Shown: in pieces, positions 1 to 10,820 of the stretch
How the letters are laid out: every line of letters begins with the position of its first letter
How positions within the stretch are numbered: position 1 is the first letter of the stretch
Assembly (NCBI GenBank): GCA_940671915.1
Contig: CALNVZ010003426.1
Location: 41,597,770-41,661,769, forward strand
Direction: 5' to 3'
Origin: Paracentrotus lividus
Lineage: Eukaryota > Echinodermata > Echinoidea > Camarodonta > Echinidae
DNA length: 64,000 bases
The notes under the pieces: generated by a model
Told to the model about the DNA's origin: nothing
The model's input: only the letters and a program-made list of their open reading frames with translations
The model's database searches: none
Program-made: the position numbers and the translations under genes

Positions 1-179
1 ATTCAAATTCAAGCAACGTCTAAGCTTGTCCTAGACTTTTTATTCATGACACACATATCACCTGGACAAAACGTCGTCATGTCCAAAAAGTTGAGTTTCA
101 TCGCACTTATATATATATTGAATAATGAAAAAAAAAATCTGACCATAAAGATGTAATATGAAAAACGAGCAAAGAAAAT

Positions 180-257
180 GGGGTACCATCGGGATTCGAA
201 CCAGAGACCTCCTGGTTACTAGTCAGGCGCTCTACCATCTGAGCTACAGTTAGCCCC
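180..257 (-). tRNA. Degenerate tRNA-Thr(AGT)-like sequence
   Basis: Read on the minus strand this has a D arm (TAGCTCAGATGGTAGAGC), a seven-base anticodon loop CTAGTAA giving anticodon AGT (threonine), and a T arm containing GGTTCGAATCC, which is a perfect pol III B box. The anticodon stem has one mismatch and the T stem one. The acceptor stem pairs only at its outer four GGGG/CCCC positions. The poor acceptor stem and the inverted partner at 481-558 favour a SINE head or tRNA pseudogene over a working tRNA gene. A genuine but divergent tRNA-Thr cannot be excluded by eye. Confidence 0.5.
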
Positions 258-480
258 GGATGGAGTCGTCCCTAATACCCGTTAACTATTTTCATATGAT
301 ACATTTCTGGTCAGTTTCCTTCATTATTCAAAATTTATATTTAAAAAGCTGCATTACTCCACCGTGATCCCTCACATTTAATCCAAGTTGATTTCTATCC
401 TTCGGGTTCATGCCAGGTTTTAATAGCTTCTGACCACTCGAGCATTGAAGAGTTAACGGGTATTAGGGACGATCCCATCC

Positions 481-558
481 GGGGCTTACTATAGCTCAAA
501 TGGTAGAGCGACTGAATAGTAACCAGGAGGTCTTTGGTTCGAATCCCGATGGTATCCC
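481..558 (+). tRNA. Degenerate tRNA-Thr(AGT)-like sequence, second copy
   Basis: This is the plus-strand partner of the minus-strand tRNA-like sequence at 180-257. It has a D arm (TAGCTCAAATGGTAGAGC), anticodon loop ATAGTAA (anticodon AGT) and an intact B box GGTTCGAATCC. It is more decayed than its partner: loop position 32 is A, the anticodon stem has mismatches at both ends, and the acceptor stem does not close. It is most likely a SINE head or pseudogene. Confidence 0.45.
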
Positions 559-582
559 TCTTTGCTCATTTTTCATATTATA

Positions 583-1573
583 CACTGTCCGTCATAAAGG
601 TGGATTTTTTTATTTTTGCCGCTATAGCGACATGAGTTTGCTCTTACTTTAATTTCTTGAATATGTTTGTCCCTGCTTTTACTTTTTGGGACCCTGCTAT
701 GATCTTGGACATTCTCCCAACTCTTCACGTGGACCTTTTTCAAAAAAAGTTTTGTCAACCCCCGTGATGCCCATTTTTGTCACTTTTTCTCATTTTGGGG
801 CCCCTTTTTGTTTTCCCCGGCCAATCAAGAACCCCCCAGTCATACCCCCAGGAAACGCGACTGAGGTGTACTGTTTTATATTGTTCTTAAGTAAATCTAT
901 ATTTCTGGGACGGCTTAGGTCCTTGTCTAGGGGAGGGGTTGAAATAAAAAACGAGATTGGTGAAAATTCGGAATATTTTATTCCATCTTTATGCTGAAAA
1001 CAAAAGAAATGAAAACCACCTATAACCCTAAAATTTCATAAGTTTCCCTTAAATTTTGTTTACCCTTGATGACAAGGCTATAAATATCATTATTGATAAT
1101 ATTTATTTTGATTTATGTTTGGTCGAGATTTTACAATACAATTTAGGGAAGATAGAAATTTCATGGTGTAAAATGAATAAAATGAATGTTGAACCCCAAT
1201 CAAAAAATAATATAGACGCCTCCCCTAGACAAAAGAGTCGAGCCGTAACCATAAATCTAGATTTAATTTAAAGAACAATAACAAATCTCCACCTCAGACG
1301 TGTTTCCTTGGGGGTAGGACTGGGGGGGCCTTGGTGGGGTCGCGTGAACAAAAAAGGCCCAAAAATAAAGAAAAATTACGAAAAATGGCCATCTTCTGGG
1401 GGTGACAAACTTTTTGAAGAAAAATCCCCGGGAAGGGTTGAGGAGCGTCCAAGATGTACCCAGGATCCCAAAAAGTGAAAGCGGTGACAAACCATTCAAA
1501 GAAAAATTAATAACGGAGCAACATAATGTCGCTTGAGCCAGAAAAAAATATTCCACCTTTATGACGAACAGTG
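583..1573. mobile_element. Foldback / long-TIR DNA transposon, about 1 kb, non-autonomous
   Basis: The two halves are inverted copies of each other over nearly their full length. The ends read CACTGTCCGTCATAAAGGTGG on the left and its near-perfect reverse complement on the right, and both are flanked by TA (581-582 and 1574-1575). Recognisable pairing continues inward through the GTTCTT and GTCTAGGGGAGG blocks and weakens near the centre at about 1050-1110. The TA target duplication and the CACTG-type tip suggest a Tc1/mariner-like non-autonomous element, but no transposase is present. Open frames at 686-997 and 1263-1730 are by-products of the two arms and are not called. Confidence 0.75.
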
Positions 1574-1575
1574 TA

Positions 1576-2772
1576 TATAATAAACCTGCACGTTTGAAAT
1601 GCATCATGTATGTATAATATATTAACGGTGAAAGTGAAACCTTATTAGCAATACACAAACGGAGGAAGATTGTGTACATCTCCCTTAACGGAATGACAAC
1701 TGAGTGTTTAATGTTCCGTATTTTTACCAAGTTTAAGATAAAATGTAAATATTTCCATAATAACCATATTATAACTTCAATATAGAAATACGAATATTGT
1801 ATTTTTAAAAGTTATAATTCCTTTGTAGGACCGTATGCATGGTATGCACGTCAAGTGACACCATTGAGTTTCAAATGTTTTTGCTGGTTATGGTTTTAGT
1901 CAAAGACGGGCTCGTTCGCCTTGAAAATGATTTTGCCATATAAAATCCACAATGCTATTTCGAATGAGCGTAGGACCTAAAGGTGGTGCAATTACGTTTA
2001 CAGTAAACATCTTTCAAATTTTATTCGGATCCTTTTAGCGTGTAATATGCTCGTCTATTTCCTCGATACAAAAAAATAATACAAAAAGTGACTATTATGA
2101 ATTCGAAAATAACAGGACTTCGATATTTGTAGTAGTCGAATTAAAACCTGTAGGTAATTGGAAAAGACGATGCAGTAAACAAGGTCGTCTATACATACTG
2201 AGACAGAGAGAGAGAGAGAGTGCGTGAGAGAGAAAGAGAGAGAGAGATGGGGTAAATAACAACAGTTATGAAGCGATATTCACGAGAAGCACATTTGTCA
2301 CCTTTTACGGAATATTTCAATGTATTGCAATACATTAAAAAAAAAATGAAATAAATAACGATAAACAACTTACAACTATTTTTTATTATTGTTAAGTTCT
2401 TTATTTCTTTTATTCCTATTATATACATGAATATATATATATATATATAGTAAATAGTGGTCGTATTTTAAGAGTTGTGATTGGTTGAAATGATGTCACG
2501 TGTCATTCACGTTTTTGTTATATTGAACGGTTTTTGTTATATTGAACGGTTTTTTTGTTATATTGAACGGTTTTTACCTGTGTTAAAATGAATGGTGAAA
2601 TCGATTGCCTTGTTGCGCTAGCGCGTAATAACAGTAAAATGGTGCGCACAACAATAGATACGCGGAGCAACAATATACGTCACAATAGCTTAATTAGCAC
2701 CAAAAGTTTGACAAACATTGACAAAGATAAAACCAGATTAGGCAAGGTCAAAGATTTGGGGGTCTATTTACT
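1576..2772. other. No gene seen; simple repeats only
   Basis: AT-rich sequence with a GA/AG microsatellite at 2201-2248, a TA run at 2431-2449 and a short tandem repeat at 2511-2575. Frames here are short, and the one at 2189-2428 is created by the GA tract. Confidence 0.7.
2511..2575. repeat. Three-unit tandem repeat, 19-21 bp
   Basis: The unit GTTTTTGTTATATTGAACG occurs three times in a row, the third with two extra T residues, followed by a partial GTTTTT. It is a minor local tandem array with no evident function. Confidence 0.85.
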
Positions 2773-2960
2773 ATAATAAATAGTGCATGCTCTATTAATG
2801 CAACATTACTGACTATGTGAACTCCAAATACTAAATTATCCCTCGTGCACATCTGTTTCAACTCGGCCTACGGCCTCGGTGAAATAAATGTGCCCTCGGG
2901 ATAATTTAGTATTTGTCGTGCACATAATCTAGTATGTTGCATTGTAGAGCATGCACTATT

Positions 2961-2968
<8 letters not shown>
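2773..2968. mobile_element. Palindromic MITE, 196 bp
   Basis: The sequence folds on itself almost completely. Left arm blocks AAATAGTGCATGCTCTA, AATGCAACAT, CAAATACTAAATTATCCC and GCACAT reappear in reverse complement in the right arm. The two arms meet at a GGCCTACGGCC centre. Arms are about 95 bp with scattered mismatches. There is no coding capacity. The superfamily cannot be assigned because the flanks are AT runs that hide any target duplication. Confidence 0.7.
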
Positions 2969-2991
<23 letters not shown>

Positions 2992-5900
2992 GGCCTATAT
3001 ATATATTTGCTTTTGCTATTTTTTGTTTGTTTATTTGTTTGAACAATAAGTTCACATTAAAATTTCAATTATAAGCAAGAATTCATATTTCACATACTTA
3101 TTGTTTTTGTTTTGTTTTGTTTTGTTTTTTGCTTTTTTGTAAAGGGCCTGTATTTGAAGGCTACTAAAACACATGCACTGCAAGGGATATTGATATTAAT
3201 TTTTAATCATATACATCATTCGTATTTACCCCGTGGAAATAAAGAATTCCTTTATATTTATCTTTTACGTGGTGTCAGAACGCATTACGTTATTACTTTA
3301 CATACGCCATGTATTGGGAAAGTTGGCAGTGGGGATTTTCTCAATAATGTCCGAGTTATGTGTGTTTCGCTCGCATTCGCATAATGCCAGACATTGTCAG
3401 ATTACATTTAACTCGAGCCATTCAACTGAGCCACGAATTAATTCACATGCATCGAGGACAGCAGTGGTAAACCAAAAGTAGTCTTAAAGGTATAAATTAT
3501 ATTTCCATTTCATTGCAGTGTTCTCTACCCTCGCCCTGTCTTTTTTAATCTACATTATGTATCAAAAATAGTCCAAACGGAGAAAAGTCAATGATGTATT
3601 AAATCATCAAAAGGAATTTTGTATGCTGTATGAAGCTAAAGCCGAAAAGTTGTTTTCTCTGAAACACTATGCTTTGTAGTTTCCTTTAGCTAGATGTAAG
3701 TTAATACAAATTATGGCCGACACGGAAAATTCACGATTCTACGAACTCTTTGTTCTTAGCATTAACTGCTCTCGGATAAATAATGGTTTGTATCTTATAT
3801 TCGAAACCCACACACTACTATATTCCTTTACAGGCGCTTCCATTTCCCTGATTGTAGAAAACTAATCAAATCTCAAGGAGCTCTCTACTGCACTATTTTC
3901 TTTTTAAACAGAGAAAGACTGTTTTCTTGGTTTATGCTTAGTCGTAATCTTTAATACTAATTATATGAAGAAAAAAAAATATGTTAAGCGCTTAAACTAT
4001 TTTAAATCTGTGCGTCCCAATCGATTTCTCTTAATAAATTGCATTGTCTCAAACTTTTTAAAAACTCTTCTAAAGAGTTCCAATTCTAATGACATGGTAG
4101 TATTTAGAACATACGTCAAGTTAGTTATGAATGAAGGAGTATGAAATCTTCTAAACCAATACGTGAAATTTATTAGCCATTATCAGTAAACGTACGTGAT
4201 TTTTGGTTAACATAAGAGAGAAAAGAAAAGAAACAAAATTAAAGCAAAACACGAAAGTTCCATGACTGCATTTACCTTTTGCACAATATTATTTTACTTG
4301 ACTGAAACCAAATTCTATGCAATTCCTAATTCATGAAAGGTTATCAAAATTGGACTACAATTTATTTACTGATAATGCAATTATATATATTTCATTTATT
4401 GATTTACCCATGGAAAATGTCATCTCAATTAAGAGAATGGAAAGCAACGGTATATATAATGTGACGATGGAAATGCATTTAATTAAACGACAAGATATAG
4501 AAATTTGGTGATTGAGAATTAAAAGTGACAATGCATAAATAATTCTTCCCTATTCATGTTGTCCAATAAACTTTAGGAAATTAAGTGGAACGTATGATTT
4601 GTGACATTAATATATCATCCTACCCAAGTCTCAGTCCATGTAATGGAAATCCTGAAAAAATGAAGTCTCATTAAGTTTACCAGCTCATAAGCCACAGGCT
4701 TTAGGATTACGAATCCAGTGTTTCATAGAAAAGACGAATTTCAATCTAAGCCCAAGGTGTAATACTTAAGACGAAGCTCTCCAATTTAGAATTAAATGCA
4801 ATTTTAAACCCAACAGTGTTCTGTTTAGATGACCTATTTGATACGATTTACACAATCAGGCCTAATATTATTGAAGGCTGGCAGCATCAGTAGTGAAATA
4901 GCAATCTTGTTCCTTATGTTTATGTTGGGGAAATAGATCTACTTTTGTATAAGGAGCGCGGCATTCCAATAAAACTCTGAAAAGGGGTATGTGATGCTTC
5001 AGGTTAATATTTTTTCACATAAGACGATATTGAGTCATGTATTGCACCTGCATGATCGTGAATATACATGATGTAAACAAAATTACTTTGGTTCTAAACG
5101 AATTATTGAAATATACAGCATGTAGAAATAAACGTGCATCAACATTGTATCATATCTTTTGGCATTCTAGCGCTTAATCTCTGAGTTTTTCTCACATTCC
5201 TCGCTAGTCTTGGTTTTTAAAAATCCAGGTATCAATACAATTTAAATCATCAAAATTTAATCCCGACAACAGGATGAGCATGTATTTGTTTTCTTTGCAA
5301 TACATTTTTTTAGTTTTCATTTTTTTTTAAATACCCCCTAAAAAAAACAGATCTGAAGTTCTCTTTCCGATCTATCAGAATTTATCAACCCTCTTTAAGC
5401 ATCGATATTCTTGGGCATACACTCTTAAATACTCTCCAAAGAACTAATATTTTAACTACAATCCCACGGGATGACAGTTTTCATGCTACCTAAAAGGTCC
5501 CACAGCAATCATCATTGAATAGCCATTGGTAAATGCTAATCTGTAAGAAACGATAGCTACTTATCGGCGCCACAGGAATCTTCTTTTCAAGAGATTTGGC
5601 GATTAGGGAAAATTGCTAGAGGGAAATTGGTGAAGAAAAACCGCAAGGAAAATTGAAATTAGCTGATGTGACCTTGACCTGTGATTCTTCGCTGCTTTTG
5701 AAACAGTGCTTTCTTCCTCTCCTCTTGATACATGTATATCTTCTTTTATCTTCTTTTACAAATAAAATTTACTGACCATTTATTAGGACCTTATGTTTTC
5801 ATTTGTTTTAAAGTAAAGAAGACCGATGGTAAATTAAAGATTAGTCGATGGTCTTGTTCAAGATTCAACTTCGTATTAACCCCCTTTCGTAAGAGGGCAT

Positions 5901-6590
5901 ACGAACATCTCAAAAAGTCTTAAGAAAGCCGTAAAAATGTAAGCACCGCCTACGAATCCCTGGAGTTCTGGAATTTGAGGATTTGTGGCCGTTACTGTAG
6001 TCCCAACCAAAGTATTGTGGGACTATTCTGCTTTATGATATAAACGACATCTCTGATCACCTTTATTATTCATTAAACAAATAAAACAATCATTAAGATA
6101 CATTTTCATTTAATCTAATCACGCCTGTTTATATAAAAAGTCGTAATGTCATCAGTAGCAGCATTTTTTATATTATGTAGACTTCATGGCTCAGATAATT
6201 AATTAGTTCGCTTGGGTTAATCAAACTTTCAATAATGCACGAATGAGTAGCACAGTCTGCGAACTTGCAATGCACCCAACTGAAAAATACATTAACTTAA
6301 TCCAGAGTTGAGGATTCATCACTCTCCCAGCTTGATTTCCGGGAAAACTGCAATACTTAATGGAGAAAGCTACCTTTAAAATTCTAAATACTAGCATAAT
6401 GGTAAGAGATAATGGCGCTGAAAATGAATAGGATTTGGCAGCGTGACTTGAATAATATGAGAAACGGCTTGGGGATAATGAGTAGAGGATCAAGATGGGA
6501 AATGCGAAAAATAGGGCAGCAGAAAATGAGCTCTGCTGATTTTCTTTTTTTTTTCATTGGCAGAGGTAATTCGGAGTGTGTTAATCAGTC
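2969..6590. other. No gene seen; AT-rich intergenic or intronic DNA
   Basis: A TA tract directly follows the palindromic MITE, and a TTTTG pentanucleotide array lies at 3102-3130. Otherwise there is nothing I can support. Frames of 60-110 codons in this stretch show no domain, no splice-flanked exon and no codon bias. A small hairpin with arms TAGTCCCA / TGGGACTA lies near 5997-6028 and has no clear meaning. Confidence 0.6.
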
Positions 6591-6680
6591 AGTGTGCGTG
6601 TGTGTGTGTATGCGTGTGTGTGTGTATGTATGTGCGTGTGTATCTGTGGGTTTATTTTTGTGTGTGAGAGAGAAAGAGGG
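6591..6680. repeat. Compound GT/GA microsatellite
   Basis: GT-rich tract with TATG and TGCG interruptions passing into GA-rich sequence. It generates the low-complexity cysteine/valine-rich frame spanning 6412-6738, which is not a gene. Confidence 0.85.
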
Positions 6681-8529
6681 AGAGGGAGTGACGGGGCCAT
6701 ATAGAGGAAGAGGCCAGATAGAAAGACAAAGCCTATAAAGAATTTGTAAAGCACCAGGAGACTAGAAAGATAGTCAGAAAGATAGAAAAGAAGGGCGATT
6801 TGCTTTAAACGATAACGGGGAAAATCGAATGATAAGATAAGTTATTAGGGGTAATTTACAGAGCTAAAGCAAAAACGTGATAAAGCACTTCATTTTTTTT
6901 AATAGAGTATGTGGAATTGAAATAATGTCAGACAGATTTAAATAATAAGTCTATAAAGTGAACGGTACGATAAATATGAAATTACATCAAATTGTTTTTT
7001 TAATTATTAATTTATTTTATTCTTATTTTTATTTTATTTTATTTTATTTTTATTTTCATTTATTTTTTTTCCTTTGGGGGGGGGGGGGACGGCGTAAAAT
7101 CTTTGGACATGATACTTCCAACCTTTTATTTCTCTCAAAAATTTAAAGTGCCCTATTTTTAAGGCTTACAGATGGTCGTGATATCCAACCTAATTGTTAA
7201 CTTTAATTCTACAACAATGGATTGTTATTACATTTTACGAAATATATTTTTATACTTACAGATTCGGCGCTTTAAAAGATTTTTTTTAAAAGAAAGAAAT
7301 ACATTGTAAGACAGTTTCAGATTTTTTGGAGGGTCACAAATCATGAAGTAAATAAATGGAAATCATTTTCTTCAAAATCTAAATTAATGAGCCATTTAGC
7401 GGCGTCAATTAAACCACCATTAACGAATTAGATAATCTACGAAACATAAAATAAAATGATCATACATTTAAGAAGATATGTTACAAATTAAATTCAATTA
7501 CTAAATTCATTTAATGGATTATGAATATTTAGACAGTGTCAACATCATCATAAAAATTCAGACTAAGGATATATCTGACTTTTAAAACCGTATAAATTAT
7601 TATTAAGACGTATCTACAGATTAGGTCAAATATAAACACATATTTGAATTCATTGCACACATGAGTGAGATATTGCTTCATATTTCAATATTGAATAAAG
7701 GATCCCGCTTCTATATATGCACATTTTAAAATCATTTATATCGTTATATGGAGATCGTATGGGACAATGATTTAATTAGTCACCTTTTATTTGCTCCCCC
7801 CCCCCCCTCATTCGCGTGAATGCGGAAGCAACAAGCGTGTGGTTCTGCGATGAATTTAAAACAACAAAGGAAAGGGTTATTAGCCGCACTGCATTATTGC
7901 CCGATTGTAGTTGTAATGAAAATGATTCGATAATAAAAACACCTGGTGACACGGCATTAATGATACATGAGATTCATAATGCGAAGATATAGGCGAGGTC
8001 CGTTAACCTGTGTGTGAAATTGAATAATGGAGGTGAGTGAAAGGTTCGGCTAAAGTACAGATGAACTTACCAATCGACTAAATAAACTCATTGAGAGCAG
8101 AGCGATTGCAAGAGGATATGATGAGATTATTCCAAAGAGAATCCACGACAGTAGCAATCAAGCAGTGAGCGAGAAGTTTATCAATGACAGAAAGCAAATG
8201 TTTGAATTAAAAAAGGAAGGCAGCGATCGCCAGAGTAGCGACGTGACATAGCAACAATTGAGTAGACAGTATTGGCACGTAAGAATGGGAATAAGCATAG
8301 GCACACTGTATTGAAAGAGAGAGAGAATCGGAGAACCCTGCTAACGAATTGGTGGCAAACCAATCTTCTGTGGAATGTCTCTTTTCTGTTGAGGACATTG
8401 GGGATTGCAAAAATGCTCGATGTTAATGCCTGTGCCAAGGCAAGGAGAAGAAAAATGGAAGAGAGAAACGAGGAGAGAGAAAGAGAGCGAACGAGAAGGA
8501 CGTTAAGAGAGAAGATGGGTTGCCTGGGA
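6681..8529. other. No gene seen; AT-rich DNA with homopolymers
   Basis: Holds TTTTA-type runs at about 7020-7070, a G run at about 7076-7089 and a C run at about 7796-7807. Between 8180 and 8520 the sequence is purine-rich and produces overlapping spurious frames on both strands. I see no exon with convincing splice sites. Confidence 0.6.
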
Positions 8530-8712
8530 AGTGTGCGCGCGTGGGTGAGTGTGTGAGTGTGTGTTTATACGGAAGGAAAGGTAGCCGAACCCAAGCGCCA
8601 CGCTCACACGCACTCAAAATGCATCGCTCGATAAGCACTCGGCATCAACAACCTGTGCGCGCGTGTGTGTGATGGGGAGAGAGTGTGTGGGAGTTAGGGT
8701 GTGTGTGTTGCC
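8530..8712. repeat. GT-rich interrupted microsatellite
   Basis: Alternating GT/GC tracts at 8530-8565 and 8655-8712 around a short unique segment. It is simple repeat, and overlapping frames on both strands are artefacts of composition. Confidence 0.75.
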
Positions 8713-10475
8713 CAACATGCATGTGATGTGTTCGCGTGTGTTCAATAAATGAGTCACTACGTCCAGGGAAGCAACTTGTGTACCAAAAAAATACTGGTTA
8801 ATGCATCTATGTTATACGAAAACAAGACTGTAAATGGCGCACATTATTCTTTGTCGTAACTTGCTGATTTCGTGTTTCTATAAATACCAGACGCGTGTTT
8901 TCGTTTTGTAATTATTTTGTTAATAAGTCCTGAAACCTGACGATATTTCCATACATTAATAGATCAAACACATTTATTTATTTTCGGTCGGAAAGAGGAA
9001 CAAAATAAATTCATGAATACAACCTTAGATGAAAGAAGTGAAAACTGTTCTACTCCACCAAATTAATAATAATAATAATTTATTATTATGATGATTATAT
9101 TATTATATAATTAGTTTTGTATGTTTTTATGTGTTTATATGGGTTGCAATTCATTTCAATTATTCATCATGTTTTTGGTAACGGTTCTTAATCTTTAACC
9201 AATACATGAAAAACAATCTAGATGATTCGTTTCATAATTAACTCATATAAAATTATTTGTCGATAAAGTTTGGGACAAAGGTGCAAAAAAGCTGGGACTT
9301 GCCAGTGTAGAATGTTGTGTTTGAAACAAAACCTGCTGTGATTTCCAAAAAATAGAAAAGCAATAATATTGCTGCGCGGATTGGGCATTCTCAAGAGATA
9401 TGTGCAATTTTGATAACCTTTTCAAACTATTTATCCTCTAATCCTCTATAGCTAGCTGGTGCGACTGCACAAATACCTTTGACCTGTTTTACATCAATGC
9501 GAGGAAAACGACCACGAGAGCAATGACATTACTTTCTTTCTTCATTTAAAATAGTTGCCACTTTAAAACCTCTCCCAAATGCAAGCTTGAATCGATTGCC
9601 GCATGCTGTCCCCTGACGGCAGGTGAGAACGGTGGGGACCCGATTTCAAGTTTTCACGTTCTTCTATAGCTGTAAGCTCACAAGCCGAGCAAATCGACCG
9701 ATGACTTTGGACAGTGTTCTTTGAGAGCTCCAGGGACGCCTTGCAGAATTACCACCCCCCCCCCCCCTTGGAGGCCATGACCTGCCCGATGTTTACAGGA
9801 TGATGATGGGTCAGACATATAGCAAGTATAGCTAGCAGGAGCACGATTCTCTCTTCTTCTTTTGTTTTCGATATCTCAACGCTCACGGATTATGCAAGCT
9901 TTGTTTGAAAAGAAATGAAATCAAACTTTGGAAAATATTGAAAAAATTGTGGCGTAAAATCTGCTTTAAATGTATTATATAATGTAAGCATCCACAAAAA
10001 AAGTTAATGAGCTTAATATGATATTCATATATTTGGTTTACGAAGTTTATTACAGTTCTTTTGTAAAACTGTAAGTCAGAAAAGTAAGCAAAATTTTGAA
10101 CAAAACAATTTGCGAGAAATAGTTGTTGGAAGGCAATAAATATATAAACGTTATGTGACAGAGATTATTTTAACATTTTTCATGTGCATTGGTTACGTTA
10201 AATATCATTACACTTAAATAATGACAAAGGTATTATTAGAAAGCTAAGACATTTGATTTTGTGTTGCATTAATTGTTTAATTTTTGGTAACTGTATTGTA
10301 TATTGATCGATACGGTCGGGTTGTTTTTCTGACTCTTCCATTATAACATTAAGTCGATATACTATAGAATATCGATACATACATGTATACAGGTCAATGT
10401 AGTTATGATATGGTAGTCATTATTCGAGAAATACAATCGTGTGCTAAACCATTCAACAGCACCCGACTTAAACCG
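8713..10475. other. No supportable gene; homopolymers and TAA repeat
   Basis: Contains a TAA microsatellite at about 9064-9080 and a C run at about 9753-9767. A less AT-rich patch at 9440-9780 has one exon-like interval that I considered and rejected. The rest is AT-rich and featureless. Confidence 0.55.
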
Positions 10476-10559
10476 CAGTCACACCTAGAAAGTGACACGA
10501 GATCGAATCCGAGTGAATTTTGGCAATCGCTGTACCGTTTTTGCTCGCGGGTGTGACTG
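10476..10559. repeat. Short inverted repeat, possible miniature element
   Basis: The tip CAGTCACACC (10476-10485) is matched by its exact reverse complement GGTGTGACTG (10550-10559), enclosing 64 bp of less AT-rich sequence. The layout resembles a very small TIR element. The arms are only 10 bp and no clear target duplication is visible, so a chance inverted repeat is possible. Confidence 0.35.
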
Positions 10560-10820
10560 GCACATTACCTGTCTCTCTTGACGTGAGCTAATGAAATATC
10601 ATGGTTGTCTGCATATCAAAATACCGATATCTGCAATGTGGCACAAAATTGGGTCGAGTACACCAAGAAAGAAGACCGTCTGTTTGTACAGCATACCTGA
10701 GCTATCCTCCCACTATTCCATGCACCTAGGTTTTGATCCAAAGTTTTTCCGTTTCAACATCGCCGTTTTGTACAGCGATTGATTTAAAATTTTGCACAGG
10801 GGACAGTTCGTGTGCTACTG

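Larger units (their letters stand above)
154..580. repeat. Inverted pair of tRNA-Thr-like repeat units
   Basis: Two similar units of about 130 bp face away from each other: left arm 154-287 (minus) and right arm 451-580 (plus), with about 160 bp of unrelated sequence between them. Each unit has a shared leader beginning AGTTAACGGGTATTAGGG, then a tRNA-like body, then a shared tail ending CATATTA. Homology extends beyond the tRNA body on both sides, so this is either a tRNA-derived SINE present twice in inverted orientation or a duplicated tRNA gene with its flanks. The arms differ at scattered bases, so the duplication is not brand new. The right arm ends directly against the TA that flanks the next element. 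Confidence 0.7.

Noticed and set aside
1263-1730. 155-codon minus-strand frame
   Set aside because: Most of it is the right arm of the foldback element. The corresponding left arm is not open in the same way, so there is no sign of coding constraint.
2511-2575. CRISPR-like repeats
   Set aside because: The units are directly adjacent with no spacers, and the genome is evidently eukaryotic. No CRISPR array was seen anywhere.
3234-3300. AATAAAG followed by ACGTGGTGTCAGAAC, resembling the end of an LTR and a primer-binding site
   Set aside because: No second terminal repeat and no retroelement protein were seen nearby, so a motif match alone is not enough to call an LTR element.
9554-9621. Exon-like 68-base interval between a pyrimidine-rich AG and a CAG|GTGAGA donor
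   Set aside because: Only one frame is open. The peptide is short and cysteine-rich with no recognisable family, and such borders occur by chance in this much DNA.
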